Below, one piece after another: positions 41,604 to 53,808 of a stretch of 64,000 nucleotides of DNA. Every line of letters starts with the position of its first letter. Position 1 is the stretch's first letter. A program made the translations under genes and the position numbers. The stretch spans positions 1 to 64,000 of the forward strand of contig JAKTTT010000057.1 of assembly GCA_030581615.1 (NCBI GenBank), in the 5' to 3' direction. Below the pieces are notes generated by a model. That model searched no databases and had not been told where the DNA came from. It was given only the letters and a program-made list of their open reading frames with translations. The DNA comes from Alloascoidea africana (Eukaryota > Ascomycota > Alloascoideomycetes > Alloascoideales > Alloascoideaceae).

Positions 41604-42281
41604 ATGAGTAACAATGTCTATAGTCAAGAATCAGAAGTTTCAAAGCCCAACCTGCTGCTTGTGGTTTATCAAAGTTTCGAGATCAAGGATGCTCTACAAT
41701 TTGCAGATAACCATTGGTTTCTTGTGAGCCTCGCGTACTTGACTCTTGTCAAGGCCATTTTAACAGTTTATCACAAGGAAATCTTTGAAACAACTGGGGG
41801 GTTTCTGGATCCAATTAAACAAAAGCTAGCTCAGGTTTTGGAGACTCTAAATATCACTATCAGAAACTCGAGCGTTTTCAAACTCAACATTGTAGGCTGT
41901 ATTTATCCCATGTATCAGTTTATAACTGACTACAACGCCTATCAAGATGAGTATACAACGAAATGTTTAAGCTCTTCTGGTTCAACACAATACGGGAATG
42001 CCAATTCTGCATTTTACTGCACTCGTGAGACACAAATTGAATGGATCGATGATTTCCTTTCGGATTTCCTACTCAGGTTCTTGATACCTTTACTGGCAAT
42101 CTTGGATATTATCCTTGTTAAGACGGATAAATCATACGAAGAAGGGACTGATGATTCGGCGCCAGGAGTAGATGATGGTCAAAACTTGTCAAACAGCGAC
42201 AAAGAAAAATTGATTAAAGAGTCTGTAAAAGAGATCTATTTTTCAAAACAAAAGGGTAAAGATAAGATAAAAAGTTCTTGA
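41604..42281 (+). CDS. Unknown membrane protein
   Basis: 225 residues from the ATG at 41604; an in-frame TTG at 41574 is not a likely start. I do not recognise the family. Hydrophobic stretches at about residues 38-58 (WFLVSLAYLTLVKAILTVY) and 152-172 (FLLRFLIPLLAILDIILVK), with a weaker one near 92-108 (FKLNIVGCIYPMYQFI), suggest two or three TM helices. Two cysteines, C119 and C134, lie between the second and third. The acidic-to-basic hydrophilic tail ends KQKGKDKIKSS. Position between well-conserved genes and ordinary codon use support a real gene. Confidence 0.65.
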   Translation: MSNNVYSQESEVSKPNLLLVVYQSFEIKDALQFADNHWFLVSLAYLTLVKAILTVYHKEIFETTGGFLDPIKQKLAQVLETLNITIRNSSVFKLNIVGCIYPMYQFITDYNAYQDEYTTKCLSSSGSTQYGNANSAFYCTRETQIEWIDDFLSDFLLRFLIPLLAILDIILVKTDKSYEEGTDDSAPGVDDGQNLSNSDKEKLIKESVKEIYFSKQKGKDKIKSS

Positions 42282-42595
42282 TATACAATTCGGGGCAAGA
42301 TCAGTTGGCTACATTAATTCTAGACTATGCTGTACTTTAGGAATACAAATAAAATCTGATAATCAAATTACGCATAGTTTCTCAATGATTTATAAAAAAG
42401 ACGAATCCTATTGATTCAGAACTTAACATCAAATCCTATAGAGACTTGAAAAGATTAGTTCAGGATAGAAATAGTACTAGTTACCCAGCCAATACACAAG
42501 CATGGACATTAACACGTGATCTACGCTCAAGTTTTTCAACCAACCATTTCAGCGCTTTAACGGCCAGGCTCGCAAAGGTCTTGAAAGATCTTAAC
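42282..42595. other. Intergenic, unknown membrane gene to OXA1
   Basis: AT-rich; contains CACGTG at 42513-42518, 78 bases before the OXA1 ATG. A frame starting at 42446 runs through the OXA1 start region in another phase and is not a gene. Confidence 0.5.
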
Positions 42596-43906
42596 ATGTT
42601 GAGAAGTAATCTGCTGAGAAATCTGAATGGCGTATGCAATCATCTAATATAGGCATCATACCGGTTAGTTTAGACTCGATTTGGACTAACAAAAACGTTA
42701 AAGAAGAGAGCTATAGGGGGTTTTGTTAAAGCTTCACCATTCGCCAGCAGTTTGCGACTTCGCTTAAATGCTTCCCAGCAAAACACGGGAATTCAGAGAC
42801 TCGCTTTATCCAACATTGGAGCTGTTAGGTTAAATTCTACAGCTACCACAGTTTCTACCGATGCTGTCTCTGAAATCAAAACGAGTTTGGAGCAGATTTC
42901 TCCAGATCTACCTGGCCAAGCTGCCGATGTCATCGCCAGTGCGGGAGATGTTTTGACCCCGATAATTGGAGAAGCTTCTAATCATATAGGCTATTTGCAA
43001 TCTATTGGTCTTGCACAGAGCTGGTGGTGGCCACCTGGTTTGATCGAACACTGTTTAGAGCTTGTACATGTCTATGCTGGAGTTCCGTGGTGGGCTGCAA
43101 TTGTACTCACCACTTTAGCAATGAGAGTCGCTCTTTTCCCTCTATATGTAAAATCTTCGGATGTCACAGCGCGTATATCAAAGGTAAAACCTCAGATGGA
43201 TGCTTTGACAGAGGAAATGCTAAAAGCGCAGGGCATGGCTGAGACACAAAGGGTCAACATGAAAAAGGCTCAACTGGCAAAAGAAAACAAGATCAAGATG
43301 AGATACATGGCAGCTCCTTTTCTACAGATTCCTCTTGCCATTAGTTTTTTCACAAGTTTAAGAGAAATGGCATTGATTCCAGTGGATGGATTCCAGAACC
43401 AGGGCGTCCTATGGTTCACTGACCTTTCTGCTGCTGACCCTTATCTTGGTCTCCAATGCTTTACAGCCGCTACCTTTATCGCCTCTATGAAACTGGGTGG
43501 TGAGACTGGAGCACAGAATTTTAGCCCCATGACCAAAAAGGCTCTCACGTTCCTGCCCTTAATATCTATCCCGGTAACTATGAGCTTGTCATCCTCAGTT
43601 ATAGTCTATTTTGCAACAAATGCCGTTTGTGCAGTGGTTCAGTCCTCTTTACTGCGAAACAAATGGGTTAGAAACTATTTTCAAATGGCAGATATTGTTA
43701 AACAAGATCCCAATGTCACTGCTTCTCAGCCACAGAGCATAAAAGAATACTTTAATAAGATTGTCGAGGATAGTAAGCTAAAGGCTGAAAAGGCAAAAAG
43801 GACGGCTGTAGCTGATGAAACTGCCAGAAAGAAGGCTGATAGAGCCCTGCAAAATGATAATGTAATTATTCGAAGACGGCCCACAAAGCGCCCACAAAAA
43901 TCATAG
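42596..43906 (+). CDS. OXA1: Mitochondrial inner membrane insertase Oxa1, one intron
   Basis: Exons 42596-42631 and 42704-43906; intron 42632-42703 (72 nt; donor GTATGC, branch ACTAAC, acceptor TTAAAG). The spliced protein is 412 residues (S. cerevisiae 402). The 12-codon first exon, MLRSNLLRNLNG, joined to KRAIGGFVKASPF gives an Arg/Ser-rich, acid-free mitochondrial presequence; the downstream frame alone starts only at a TTG. YidC/Oxa1 core: PWWAAIVLTTLAMRVALFPLY, a matrix loop, RYMAAPFLQIPLAISFFTSLREM, LTFLPLISIPVTMSLSSSVIVYF and about five TM helices, then a Lys-rich C-terminal matrix tail that binds mitoribosomes. It inserts mtDNA-encoded and some imported proteins into the inner membrane. 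Confidence 0.92.
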
Positions 43907-44408
43907 TTCAGTTTTAAACCAAAAGAGGGTAGAGATTCGACAACTGTAATTAGTATATTCTCTTTCTCATATGTGAATTTAATTAGTGTAAAAAGCTTGT
44001 TCATTATAGCATTGGTTGAAAGTAGATTTGTTCTTGCTCCAGGTCCATCCGTCATGATGAGATGTCTTATACTCATTTGGTCTATTGGTTTGGTTTATAC
44101 TTATATAGAGGTGTATTACATTTGTTCAAACATCAAAGGAGAGTAATAAAAAAAATCAAGGCTAAATAGATCAATTTATATAAAAAAAGAATCTGTTGTT
44201 GAGATTAGTGAAGGATGGAACATAGTAAAAACAAAAAAAAGAATCTCAATTAAAGTCATGCAACTCAGAGAATTAAGTAGAATATTTATTCTGGCAATTC
44301 GAGTACAATAAATGTTACATGTAAAGGTTTTGGTTCTGTAAAAAAAAAAAAAGATTGGCTTTGAGAAAGCTAAAGTATGGTAATAGATCTTAACCATTTA
44401 TTCAAATT
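43907..44408. other. Convergent 3' spacer, OXA1 and BEM2
   Basis: AT-rich with A-runs at 44181, 44233 and 44340. Two converging terminators; no gene. Confidence 0.6.
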
Positions 44409-47400
44409 TCACACAAATATTTCGTTATGTTTGTTAATCATCAACATTAACAATGATTGAAGAGACCCCAGTTCTGCGGACATTGGGCCAGTTCCCTCTC
44501 CAGTAACAATCAAGCTCATAGAAAAGACAATTGCCAAATTCACGGCATGCATTTTATTATGATCACCAAACTCTGCAATCCTCGCAAGGTGTTCAACAAC
44601 TCTTTTCAAGAGGCAATAATTGTATTGAGGCATCTTTTTCGTGGCAGAGCAAACCTTGGCTACCTGTTCAACTGGATCCTTCACCTTTACAGCGGATATA
44701 AACTCTGGGAAAAGATCTTGAGTCAAAATATCTGTTGGTAGTTCACGAAGATAGAGCTTGAAACAGCCTGCTGCAATGTTTACATCTTTCAATTTTGGGT
44801 CGTCCAAACTCACTTCAACCCCATCATCAAAAGCCTGTTTTAGTAAGTTGATATCAGCTAAAGATCCAGGAACACGATATATTCCAACTTCACGAAGACC
44901 TTTGGCCTCAACGCAAGACAAGAGTGTTTCAACCACCAACGGAACAAGTCTTTTCTCTCGCTCACATACGGCATGTAGTGGAACTCCAAATACACGAGTA
45001 TTATTACCTTTAATACTCTTGGAAAGGTATGCGTATCGCTTAGAAATATTAATAGCTCTGACCCATTCTTCTGCCTCTTCATTGCTTGTTGCTTGAAATG
45101 TGAACTCTGTTGGATGTTCCCGTTGGTTATGTGGTTTTGTGGGGTCACTAAAAACATTCACAGTGACTTTAAAAAGACCATCAATTTGGTTTGAGATAAT
45201 AATCAGTGCGGTGGATTCCCAAAGGTTTATTGCAAGATATGGCTTGGATTTGGAGTTGGCAAGATTCTCCACAGGTGGTAATTCTTCAACAGCTACTTCC
45301 TTTCTCACGCGAATAGTACTATTGACCGCTTGTGAAGAATAGTTTATGTTGTTGTTGTTCCTATTCTCTATATCCCCGTTAAAATCTCCATTGGCATTTA
45401 ATACTTTGTTGAAGATGGTCACAACACTGAATTTTCCATTGCTCATCTTTTTCGGAGTTTCGTGCTCTGAACTGCCAGACTTGGAGCTGTGAGCTGATGA
45501 AAGTATACTAGTACCGCCAGATGATAACTGGATCTTTTGTGTTTTTGCCAAAAGTCTTGCTTTGGTTTCAAATACTTCCTTCTGCTTTCTGTCTCGGCTT
45601 AGTTTTTCCAATTCTCCCTCAACATGTCCATAGAAAACTCTAATGTTTTGTTCTGTTCGAGGGTAAGATTTGTTTTCTTTGATAGCTGTTTCTCTTGCAA
45701 TTTTAAGCTCTGGGAATATAGTAGAGCGCGAAGACTTTTTGACTTGCCTTTTCGGTCTGATATCTTTTGTTATTTGGGTTTTGAGGTCTATCGAGCTTGC
45801 ACTACTGACACTTGAAGTCCCAAGGCTAAGGGTAGGCCTTGCTGAAGAAAGAGACATTCTGTCTGAATCGTCATCAGTGCTCGATTCATAGTTGTAGGTC
45901 TTTCCCAGTGAGTTTCGCATATTCATGATATTGGTTATGCAATTATGAACGTATCTCCGTTTGTCAAAATTTATCAACTTGGAATTTTCCAAGGACATGT
46001 TGGGAATATAGCAGATTATTTCGAGTAGTCTCTCCACTATCCATCCCACACACGGTGTGAGAGCTTCACTGGAATGCACACTTTGTAAATTCTCCCTTCG
46101 AATTTGCGGGATCATAGCGCTGACTGTAAAAGTGTGATTAGTGCCAATTATAGCTGCTGCTTTCTTCCAAGATTTTGCAAAGTATCGGCTTTCAGGCCTT
46201 ACCATTGCATTTGCAAAAACTGTTTCTAAGAATCCCGGAACATGTGGATTTCCTGGAACTTGTTCATTAGTCTGGAAAACATCCAATGAAGTCATACGGC
46301 ATCTGATTATGCCTAGGCAGTTCAGTAATGAAATCATCTTTCTGACCCTGTTGTCTTTTGATACTTTTGGCATGCTGATAGAGCTGGTAATTACGCCAAC
46401 CATAGTCGAATGCATGTTGAACAATGATCTCACCGAGGATGGCATTTTACAGAATACCAACTCTTCCCCTTTTTCGGATTTCAAAGTCTCAATCCAGGTA
46501 AAAATGTTTTCGATAAAAACATCTTCATCACCATTGTTTCTTGAATGTTTTGGCTTTCTATAATTGAAAAACTGAAGAGGGTTTACAGCTTCTAATTCCA
46601 ACACACAAAATAGTTCAAGCCAGTCCTGCACAGAAACTGCGCTAAATGAAGCTGAGACAATTTGCTCTAGAGTATCAATGTATTCTTCGAGGTCGTACAA
46701 GTCATTAGTAACTGGTATTGGAGGTATTTGTGCTTTAAGGCTTTCAATTGATGGTCCTTTAGCTTTTGAAAATTCCGCAGGTAAGTAGCATTTTCTGATG
46801 AATAGCTTCCTCAGTTTTTTAAATAGAGAATGTGCGGACTCATAGTATCCTTCAATGTCTTTCAGCACTTCTTTTGAAACAGACCGACGCATTGAATCAA
46901 ATCTTTTTGGCCATTTTGACATTTCAGTTTCAATCTGCTGAAGAAATGTATGCAGATAACTCTTAACTTCGCTGCTACTGAAAAAGTCTTTAAAATATTC
47001 GGACACCCAGAGGACAAGTGCTTCCAACACTCCTATTTGAATTTGAATGACGTATCTCCAATTAATTTCTCCATCGGTGTCTTCAATTCCTCCATCCCAA
47101 ACCAAAAAGTTTCCGCTGCTATAGTTTTGTCCTTCCTCTGTAATGGTCGTATCAGTGCTGTTTCCTTTTTCATGAATTTCCATCAAATGAAAGTTTCTCC
47201 TCGCAATTGAAACAGAGGCACCTTTGGCTCCAAAAAATCTGAGATCCAATGCTTTAAGAAGCATTATAGGGGAAGCAAAACTTCTGAAAGTTGAAAAGAA
47301 CGTGTCAGTATAAGTATTCATGCCCATATTCAGTTGCGTGTACAACGAAGCATTGGGTTGTGCTTGTTTTGCAGAATACATGTCAATTGAGGTAGATTTG

Positions 47401-50400
47401 ATTTCAGGGCCAAATGCGCTAGCTCCAAGAACTAAAACATCGACAAGTCTATCAAATGTTGCTGCTTTCACAGCTACATCAACAGAAGTCGTAGTTTTGA
47501 CTTCTGAAGCGCTAAACTTATCACTATTGGCACTTTTAACAGGCGACGGGGTTTGGCTTGTTTCACAAATTGAGTTCCTGTTCTCATCGATCGATTTAAA
47601 GATTAATTCTTCGCCAACAAAGTAATAGATGGAATTCAAGTTTAGTAAATCACCCACACTCTTCATAAAGGCATTAGTTGGATGTACATTTTTGACAAGT
47701 GAAAATGCTACATTATCAAGCTCTTGAATGCCAGTGATTACACTTTGAGACTTTGCTGAACCCGATCTTGAAACAGAACGAACATTATACGATGAACCTC
47801 CCGAAAATATAGATACGTCTTCTGATGCTAGAGAGCGTGTATCTAAAGTAGATCTCAGCCCACTGTTGTTACTGTGAAGTGTCGAATAGTTTTTGCTCAT
47901 CAAAGAATTACTGCTGCTATGAGATTGAGGCAAATTATTATTGTGGCTTCCTTCGATTTCATTAGCAACAGAGATCAACTGTTTGCGAGGAAATACTTTA
48001 AATGAGGGAATTACATCGTCAAAAAGGATAGGAAGATATGATCTGTTCATAAGAGGCGATCTTGAACCATAATGATAAGATAAGTAAAGTCCAGTAATAA
48101 TGGGTTCGGTCTCAAGTGAAAACTTCATGAGCATTTCAGGGGAATATGAAGAAGTCTCATAACGGTGCGTTAAAGCAAAGGAGAATATTTTCTGAAGTGA
48201 GGGAATAGGTCGATCTAATGGCCCAAAGTTATGGTTATCATTAATTTGTTTCAAATAATCATCCCATTTATCAAAAGCCGAGTAAACGCAATTAACTGTT
48301 TTTTCATAGTCCTTTATCGTGGAGTCCTTTTTATGTCTTATAAAAAGTTCACCAAAATATGGGATTACACGCTCTTTAGAGTAGGAAACGCCTATGCCTT
48401 GAGGCGCCAGAACATGTCGATTGTCAATTGGATTAGACACAAATTCACTTTTTTGAAGATCATAAATGACTGGTGACCATTCCTTTGTGACGGTGTCATA
48501 CAGATACGAAGGGACAAAAGACCAAGTTTCTGACATTCTTAAAATAGGAATGGAGCAAATAACTGTGGCCAATGCTAACCATCCAACCATATTTCCAGTT
48601 GCTTCAAAAGAAATGCCGATTTCTATCCACTTTGAAAGTATCTGTGCTCTCAATTTGGCATTTGCTCTTGAAGAGTGGCTTATTAGCAAATTATGAACCA
48701 GCATTCTGCTCAAGAAATGCATTCCAACTGAGTCAAATGTTAGAGGATTCACGCTTTTGCAGCTGTATCTTGACTCTTGCAATAGTGATAAATCCGTCAT
48801 CGGAGACCACTGTTTGGAGAAGGCTAGAAAAAAATAAGACACCTGATGAGTGAAAGTGCTTGGCTCTAATTGCAAAAGCAGATCACTCTTTAGTACAGGC
48901 ATGCTAAAGAATTGTTTGGACTTTGAAGTCTCAACATGATCCGAATGAGACTTTGAGCTTTGTAGCCTTCTTTGATCTTGTAACTGATTGGCGTATATTT
49001 TGATTCGCTCCATTACGCCTGGTTTAATTGATCTTGGGTATAAATCAGCCACCTTCGGAGGATAAACTTTTTCGTGTGATGTCAACTCAACGAATCTTCT
49101 TTGTTTCTTTATAATCACTGTTTTTAGCTTTGATGCCAATTGTTCATCATGAAACACAAGACTATCAAGAAGTTTGCAAAGCCCAGAAAAAATTCTCTTC
49201 TCCAATAAGTATCCTGGAAGCTCGCCTAGTATTGTTTCCACTGATGTCTTGAGCCTTCGGACCATTAAATCTTCTGTTTCTTTGGAAACAGTAACAGTCT
49301 TACTTTTTGAAACTGCTTGATAATTTGAATTACTGTTCATATTGCTTATGGTTCTCTTCAGCGAACTATTACTTTCTTTCCTACCCCGGCTTGATGAAAA
49401 GTCCCGAGAATAAAATGGATCATTTCGCTGTCTATTCTGGTTGTTCTGTGCAACTCCGTCGGACTTGAAAGAATTCGAATACTGCACAAGATAATTGATT
49501 CCATTGAGCAAGTCTCCAATCAATGGTAGAAAGATTATCAAGTCGTGAGTCAAAGTATCATCGTGAAGATGATTAAAGAGAATTGTGTGACAGATTGCTT
49601 CCATAGATCCCGAGATGATTTCATTTCCCTGGCCTATCACCAGATCAGGGTGAGGGAACAGCTCGGAGAGATATGTTAATGATTCTGTGGCCGGCCATTC
49701 CTCGTCACGAGAAACTTCATTAACTTCTGGGATGCTTTTAGGAGTAGTCGATCCAATATCCGAGTAAGATGTTATCGATTGGTACTTTGATTTTCGGATA
49801 GAGGCTGCTGAAGATGAGCTATCGGAACTTTGTCGGGTATGCTGTGCCTCAAACGTCATGCTATTTCTTGGATAGCCAGCATGCTGAGGGGATAACGTAG
49901 GACCAGAATAAGGGAGTCCAGGTACAAAACACTTGATTGCCAATTCTGATGATGGTTTGAACAGTTTTAAAGTAGGTCCCATAACGACAGCTCTGAACAA
50001 CCTGAAATCATTATTCTCGATATTTGAGCTTTCACCCCAAGTCGAAAATTGAGCACTTCCTCTATTTACCCATCCTTGCTTAATGATAGAGTCGTCAAAG
50101 TTGTCTGCTGTATATGTTTCTTCTCCTGAATCTACATTTTCGGCAATAGTTCGTTTCAAATCATTGAACCTGCTATCTAGATGAGCAGCAGTGGTTTTGA
50201 GCGACGCTGTTATTGATATTGGAGGGCTGGTTACCCGTTCAGGGGCTTCTTTTGGCTTGTCGGCAATTCGCTTGGTAATAGCATTGGAAACTGCCATCTC
50301 CTCTATAGAACTCGGAATGGACTCACGGTTGATGTTCTGAATAACCTCCGATGGTTGTCTGCTATAGGTGCCTTTAAGAAAATGTCAGTATATCTTAATT

Positions 50401-50921
50401 AACATCGCGAGTTTTCAAGTAGCATACTTGATCCTATAGACCCTCTGGTATTTGGCCGTAGGTAATCAGAACTAGAAAAGGGGAATCGTTAGAGCTTGCT
50501 TGGTTATTAATAGTCAAAGCTTAAGTTCTCACTTTGTACTAGTGACACTGATTGATGAGTTCCTAGGCATGTTTATTACTGAGCGTCTATTATTTAGTTT
50601 GACGTTTGCGACTTGTTCCTCGCTTATGGCTTGTCTTTGAACTGTTGAGTCAACAGGGGATATGATCTGTATCCCACTAGGCACAATAGGACTCTCGAGA
50701 TGGACTTGATCAGAATGAATGACTTGGTTTGGTTGATTGATATTGATAGGCTCTGGTGCTTTATGGCCGCTTTCTCGATGGTTTTGTTGATATGTTTCTG
50801 GAATTGTATTATGAGTTAGAGAAGTTGTGATACTAACCATAGGCTTTTTGTTTGCCCAGGCTTCATCTGAGTCCTTGGTCTTAGAGCCCCGTCGGCCTTT
50901 TGTTCGGCTGACCCATCTCAT
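44409..50921 (-). CDS. BEM2: Rho GTPase-activating protein Bem2, three exons
   Basis: Exons 50533-50921, 50428-50471 and 44409-50371; introns 50472-50532 (61 nt; GTGAGA, CTCTAAC, TTCTAG) and 50372-50427 (56 nt; GTATGC, TACTGAC, TTAAAG). The spliced protein is 2131 residues (S. cerevisiae 2167). The junctions restore SDYLRPNTRGSIGSSTYSRQ and PSEVIQNINRESIPSSIEE, which join smoothly to the long third exon. Visible parts: disordered N-terminus, RasGEF-N/RasGEF-like middle (about 1080-1600), a PH domain (about 1830-1920; AINLWESTALIIISNQ), and a C-terminal RhoGAP domain (about 1930-2131) with arginine finger R1977 in IYRVPGS. Bem2 stimulates GTP hydrolysis by Rho1 and Cdc42 in bud emergence. An ATG at 50297 inside exon 3 would give a shorter protein and is unlikely to be the main start. 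Confidence 0.92.
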
Positions 50922-51058
50922 AGTGTCAATGTATATTCGTTAAAAAATGAATTGGCAAGAAGTGTTTAGAGAAAAGCCAAATCAAAACCATCAAACCTAG
51001 GGAAAGAATGTTAGGAATCACATATTGATTACTGGTGAGTTTGGGCTGAAGTAAAGAT

Positions 51059-51319
51059 TCAAGGGTCCGCCGTGTAGTCATTCGCTATTACATGGGAAAT
51101 AGGGCATTTGAACGCCATATCAAATGAGACAGGTTTGAAGTTGGCTCCATTATAAAATTCATGTTTCGAACGATATTCGAACTCTATATTTGCTCCATTG
51201 TATACTTCATTCGCCATCTGTCTGCCCCTATCGGCGTTAACAGCAGGCAAGGGCAACTTTGTCTGGGCTTGGCTTTTGCCTTTGTCATGAGTCGAAAGTA
51301 AAGTTTGGACCCTTTGCAT
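51059..51319 (-). CDS. Doubtful small ORF, 86 codons
   Basis: ATG at 51319; 86 residues with an internal near-repeat: NEVYNGANIEFEYRS and HEFYNGANFKPVSF. No known family, no signal peptide or TM helix. It sits about 140 bases upstream of the BEM2 start on the same strand, and a CCTAAC...CCCTAG acceptor-like sequence (about 51002-51020) follows it, so it could be a 5' exon, an upstream ORF or chance. Confidence 0.25.
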   Translation of the reverse strand: MQRVQTLLSTHDKGKSQAQTKLPLPAVNADRGRQMANEVYNGANIEFEYRSKHEFYNGANFKPVSFDMAFKCPISHVIANDYTADP

Positions 51320-52006
51320 TATTGATCTTCAAGGTTAGTACTTACATCCTTTACACCAGTGATTTAAAGTGCTACTGGTGACAAAAACCCAAACAGAAGA
51401 GATGGAAGAAGAAAAACAAGAAAAGCAAAAGAAAGACAAAAGATCATCGTCACGCCCTAGCTGGACTGAGACTATAGTTATTTTTCCCGATGCCTCAACT
51501 GACAATGGCATGCTTAATGTTGACAACATGCAAGGTCATTTTTGGCAGCTACAATTAGTAGAAGTACATGTACAGAACAAATGAGAACCACTTGGCTACT
51601 GTGGGTCACATTGGAAAATGTTGACTTGGTTTAGGTCCACTTTTCCTTTTAGTGACGCAACGATCTAGTGCCCGCGCGGAAATTAGAGAACTGGCGTCGG
51701 GTTTACTCAATAGAACAATTAATAGCACATGGAAGCAATTTCTCCAATGTTTCAGCTTTCTAGGCCATTTAGAATTCTTTGCAAATTAGCATCAAGCTTT
51801 TAGTGCCCTCTTCACTGAAAACAGATTTGTGCCTCTACAATTGGTGGAACAAAGTCAAAACGTGGTGGGAATGTGGCATTTTGCAAACCATACCATCAAA
51901 CTGCCCTCTGGCTGTTGGTTTAGGACCGAAGATCACAAAATTGAAGCCACATCTGGTAAAGCTGTTGAGAACGAGACTATCGGCTCTGGTGGAGTCTTCC
52001 TCCTAA

Positions 52007-52027
52007 TGACGTTTGACGTTTGACGTT
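52007..52027. repeat. Three tandem TGACGTT units
   Basis: Perfect head-to-tail copies of TGACGTT; each contains the TGACGT half-site bound by CREB/ATF-type bZIP factors. No gene start lies near. Confidence 0.6.
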
Positions 52028-52976
52028 GGTAGGGCCCAGATTTTAGTGGAGGCGTGTTTTCAAAAGAAGGGAAGAATAATTATTAAGCACCCTGTAGACT
52101 ACCAGATACGACCAGATACAGATCTCAGGTCTTCATAGTTGTTGATCACCCCAGCTGCCGCAATTGTGGTCTTTTTAGAGGGGGAAATCGACAATTTACG
52201 CTTTCCTATTAGACGCCTGAATGCCATTATCCTGCATTACAACGAATAGAATAAGAGCCGCCCATACATAAATAATCTACTTGCATATTTGGAGTATGTT
52301 CCGAAGTTACTAACAAATTTTTAACGGGAACTCGGTCCGGCTCTTGAGAAGTTTGGAGTTGATACTCCAGGTGAAAAAATATTGGGTTGTCATTAGTGGG
52401 GACATGAGTGTGCAATGCAACACCCATCGCTTTTGTGTTCGACAAAGCCAATGCAACTTTTGAGGCTGGTAAGCTTAAGGATCAACAAGGCTGGAACAGG
52501 GTTTGATCTTCCAGCATAGAATTGAATAATAGTTCATCATTAGAAACAAAGGTCTGTTTAAGGGGTGCTATCGTAATGGCATACAGCTCTTGTCATTTAG
52601 CAATCCATGGAAAGTGGAGAAGTTATTCCCTGTTTGATCCCAGTTGATGCTCATTCCTTAGAACTAGTCATGAGTGGGATGGCCCATATTCTGCAAAAGG
52701 CATTTTGATTGATAAAAGTATTGAGTTCTTTAGATCGAAGTAGTCATATGAGTAAATCTTAAGTTTGGCGTTTCAATATGAAAGGACACGCGTTGCTGTT
52801 TTTATCCTCAACCAAATTTGTTTATTCCTTACAGAAGGGAAATTTGTGCCTGAAAAATCCAGCAAACCTAGAATTTGTCTGGCAAGCAATCAATAATGAT
52901 AACCAGGCTGCTTTTCACTCACGGGATCATTTACCACAAATATCGAGATACGTTCTGATGTGTGTTTTCTTGAATG

Positions 52977-52996
52977 GAATTGAATTGAATTGAATT
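52977..52996. repeat. (GAATT)4 microsatellite
   Basis: Four perfect GAATT units in the gene-poor tract. Confidence 0.8.
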
Positions 52997-53808
52997 TCTA
53001 TTATACTCTATAAAACCATCTTACATCCCAACGGCTGTTTGGCCTCTGGCAATTATAAAATTCCAGTTACCAATGGATAATAAGAAATGACCATTTGTCA
53101 GAAAATATAGACAAAATCGTTTTGCACGATGAAAGATCTATAAGAGGAAATACAAAGGTCGAAATAGGCATTTAGAAAAGCCATATAGAATATCTTAGAA
53201 GTTGTAAAGTCATGTTTGCTATCTATAGTCATGCGTATCATCAGTTTTCAGGCGTTCGTGATCTCACATCATAAACAAAACTGGAGTTTTTCGGATAAAT
53301 TTTGAAATGGTTCTTGAATATTCCCTTTTAGGGCCCTGAAATTGGGCGTTTCATTAAATAGTCGTTTTATTACCTCACCGAAAGACGATTTCTCAATATG
53401 AACTTTTCCTTTAATCTGTTCTAAAATGGTAGCTTCTACCGAGCTCACTTCAAAGCCATAGTAGTAAATGTTCCTTTACTAATGAAACGCAGAAAATTCT
53501 TGGGTCTTTCCATAAATGGTATCTTTCTGTTGCAATATTACTGGGTATATCGAAGGTTCCGAAATTCCGCTTATGAAAAACATGTGATTTCATTTTCTCA
53601 TGAAAATTGTTCAGCAGTCTAATATTTACTAATTTAGATAGATTGAGTTTGAAAATGTAACATCTATGAATTTTTTAAAGAATGCTTCAAGTCAAATGAA
53701 ACAAAAAAGAAATAAAGAATGCTCCGTTTTATCTTTTCTACCCGTTTACAAATTCTGTCAGAATATGATTATGCATGATCATCAGGAAAGGAACAAACAC
53801 AAAGTGGT

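Larger units (their letters stand above)
50922..53808. other. 2.9-kb gene-poor tract between BEM2 and PDC2
   Basis: No frame above 90 codons from an ATG and no known family. It contains a doubtful small frame (51059-51319), three TGACGTT units (52007-52027), four GAATT units (52977-52996) and many short frames. Nothing resembling a tRNA, snRNA or element was recognised. Confidence 0.5.
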
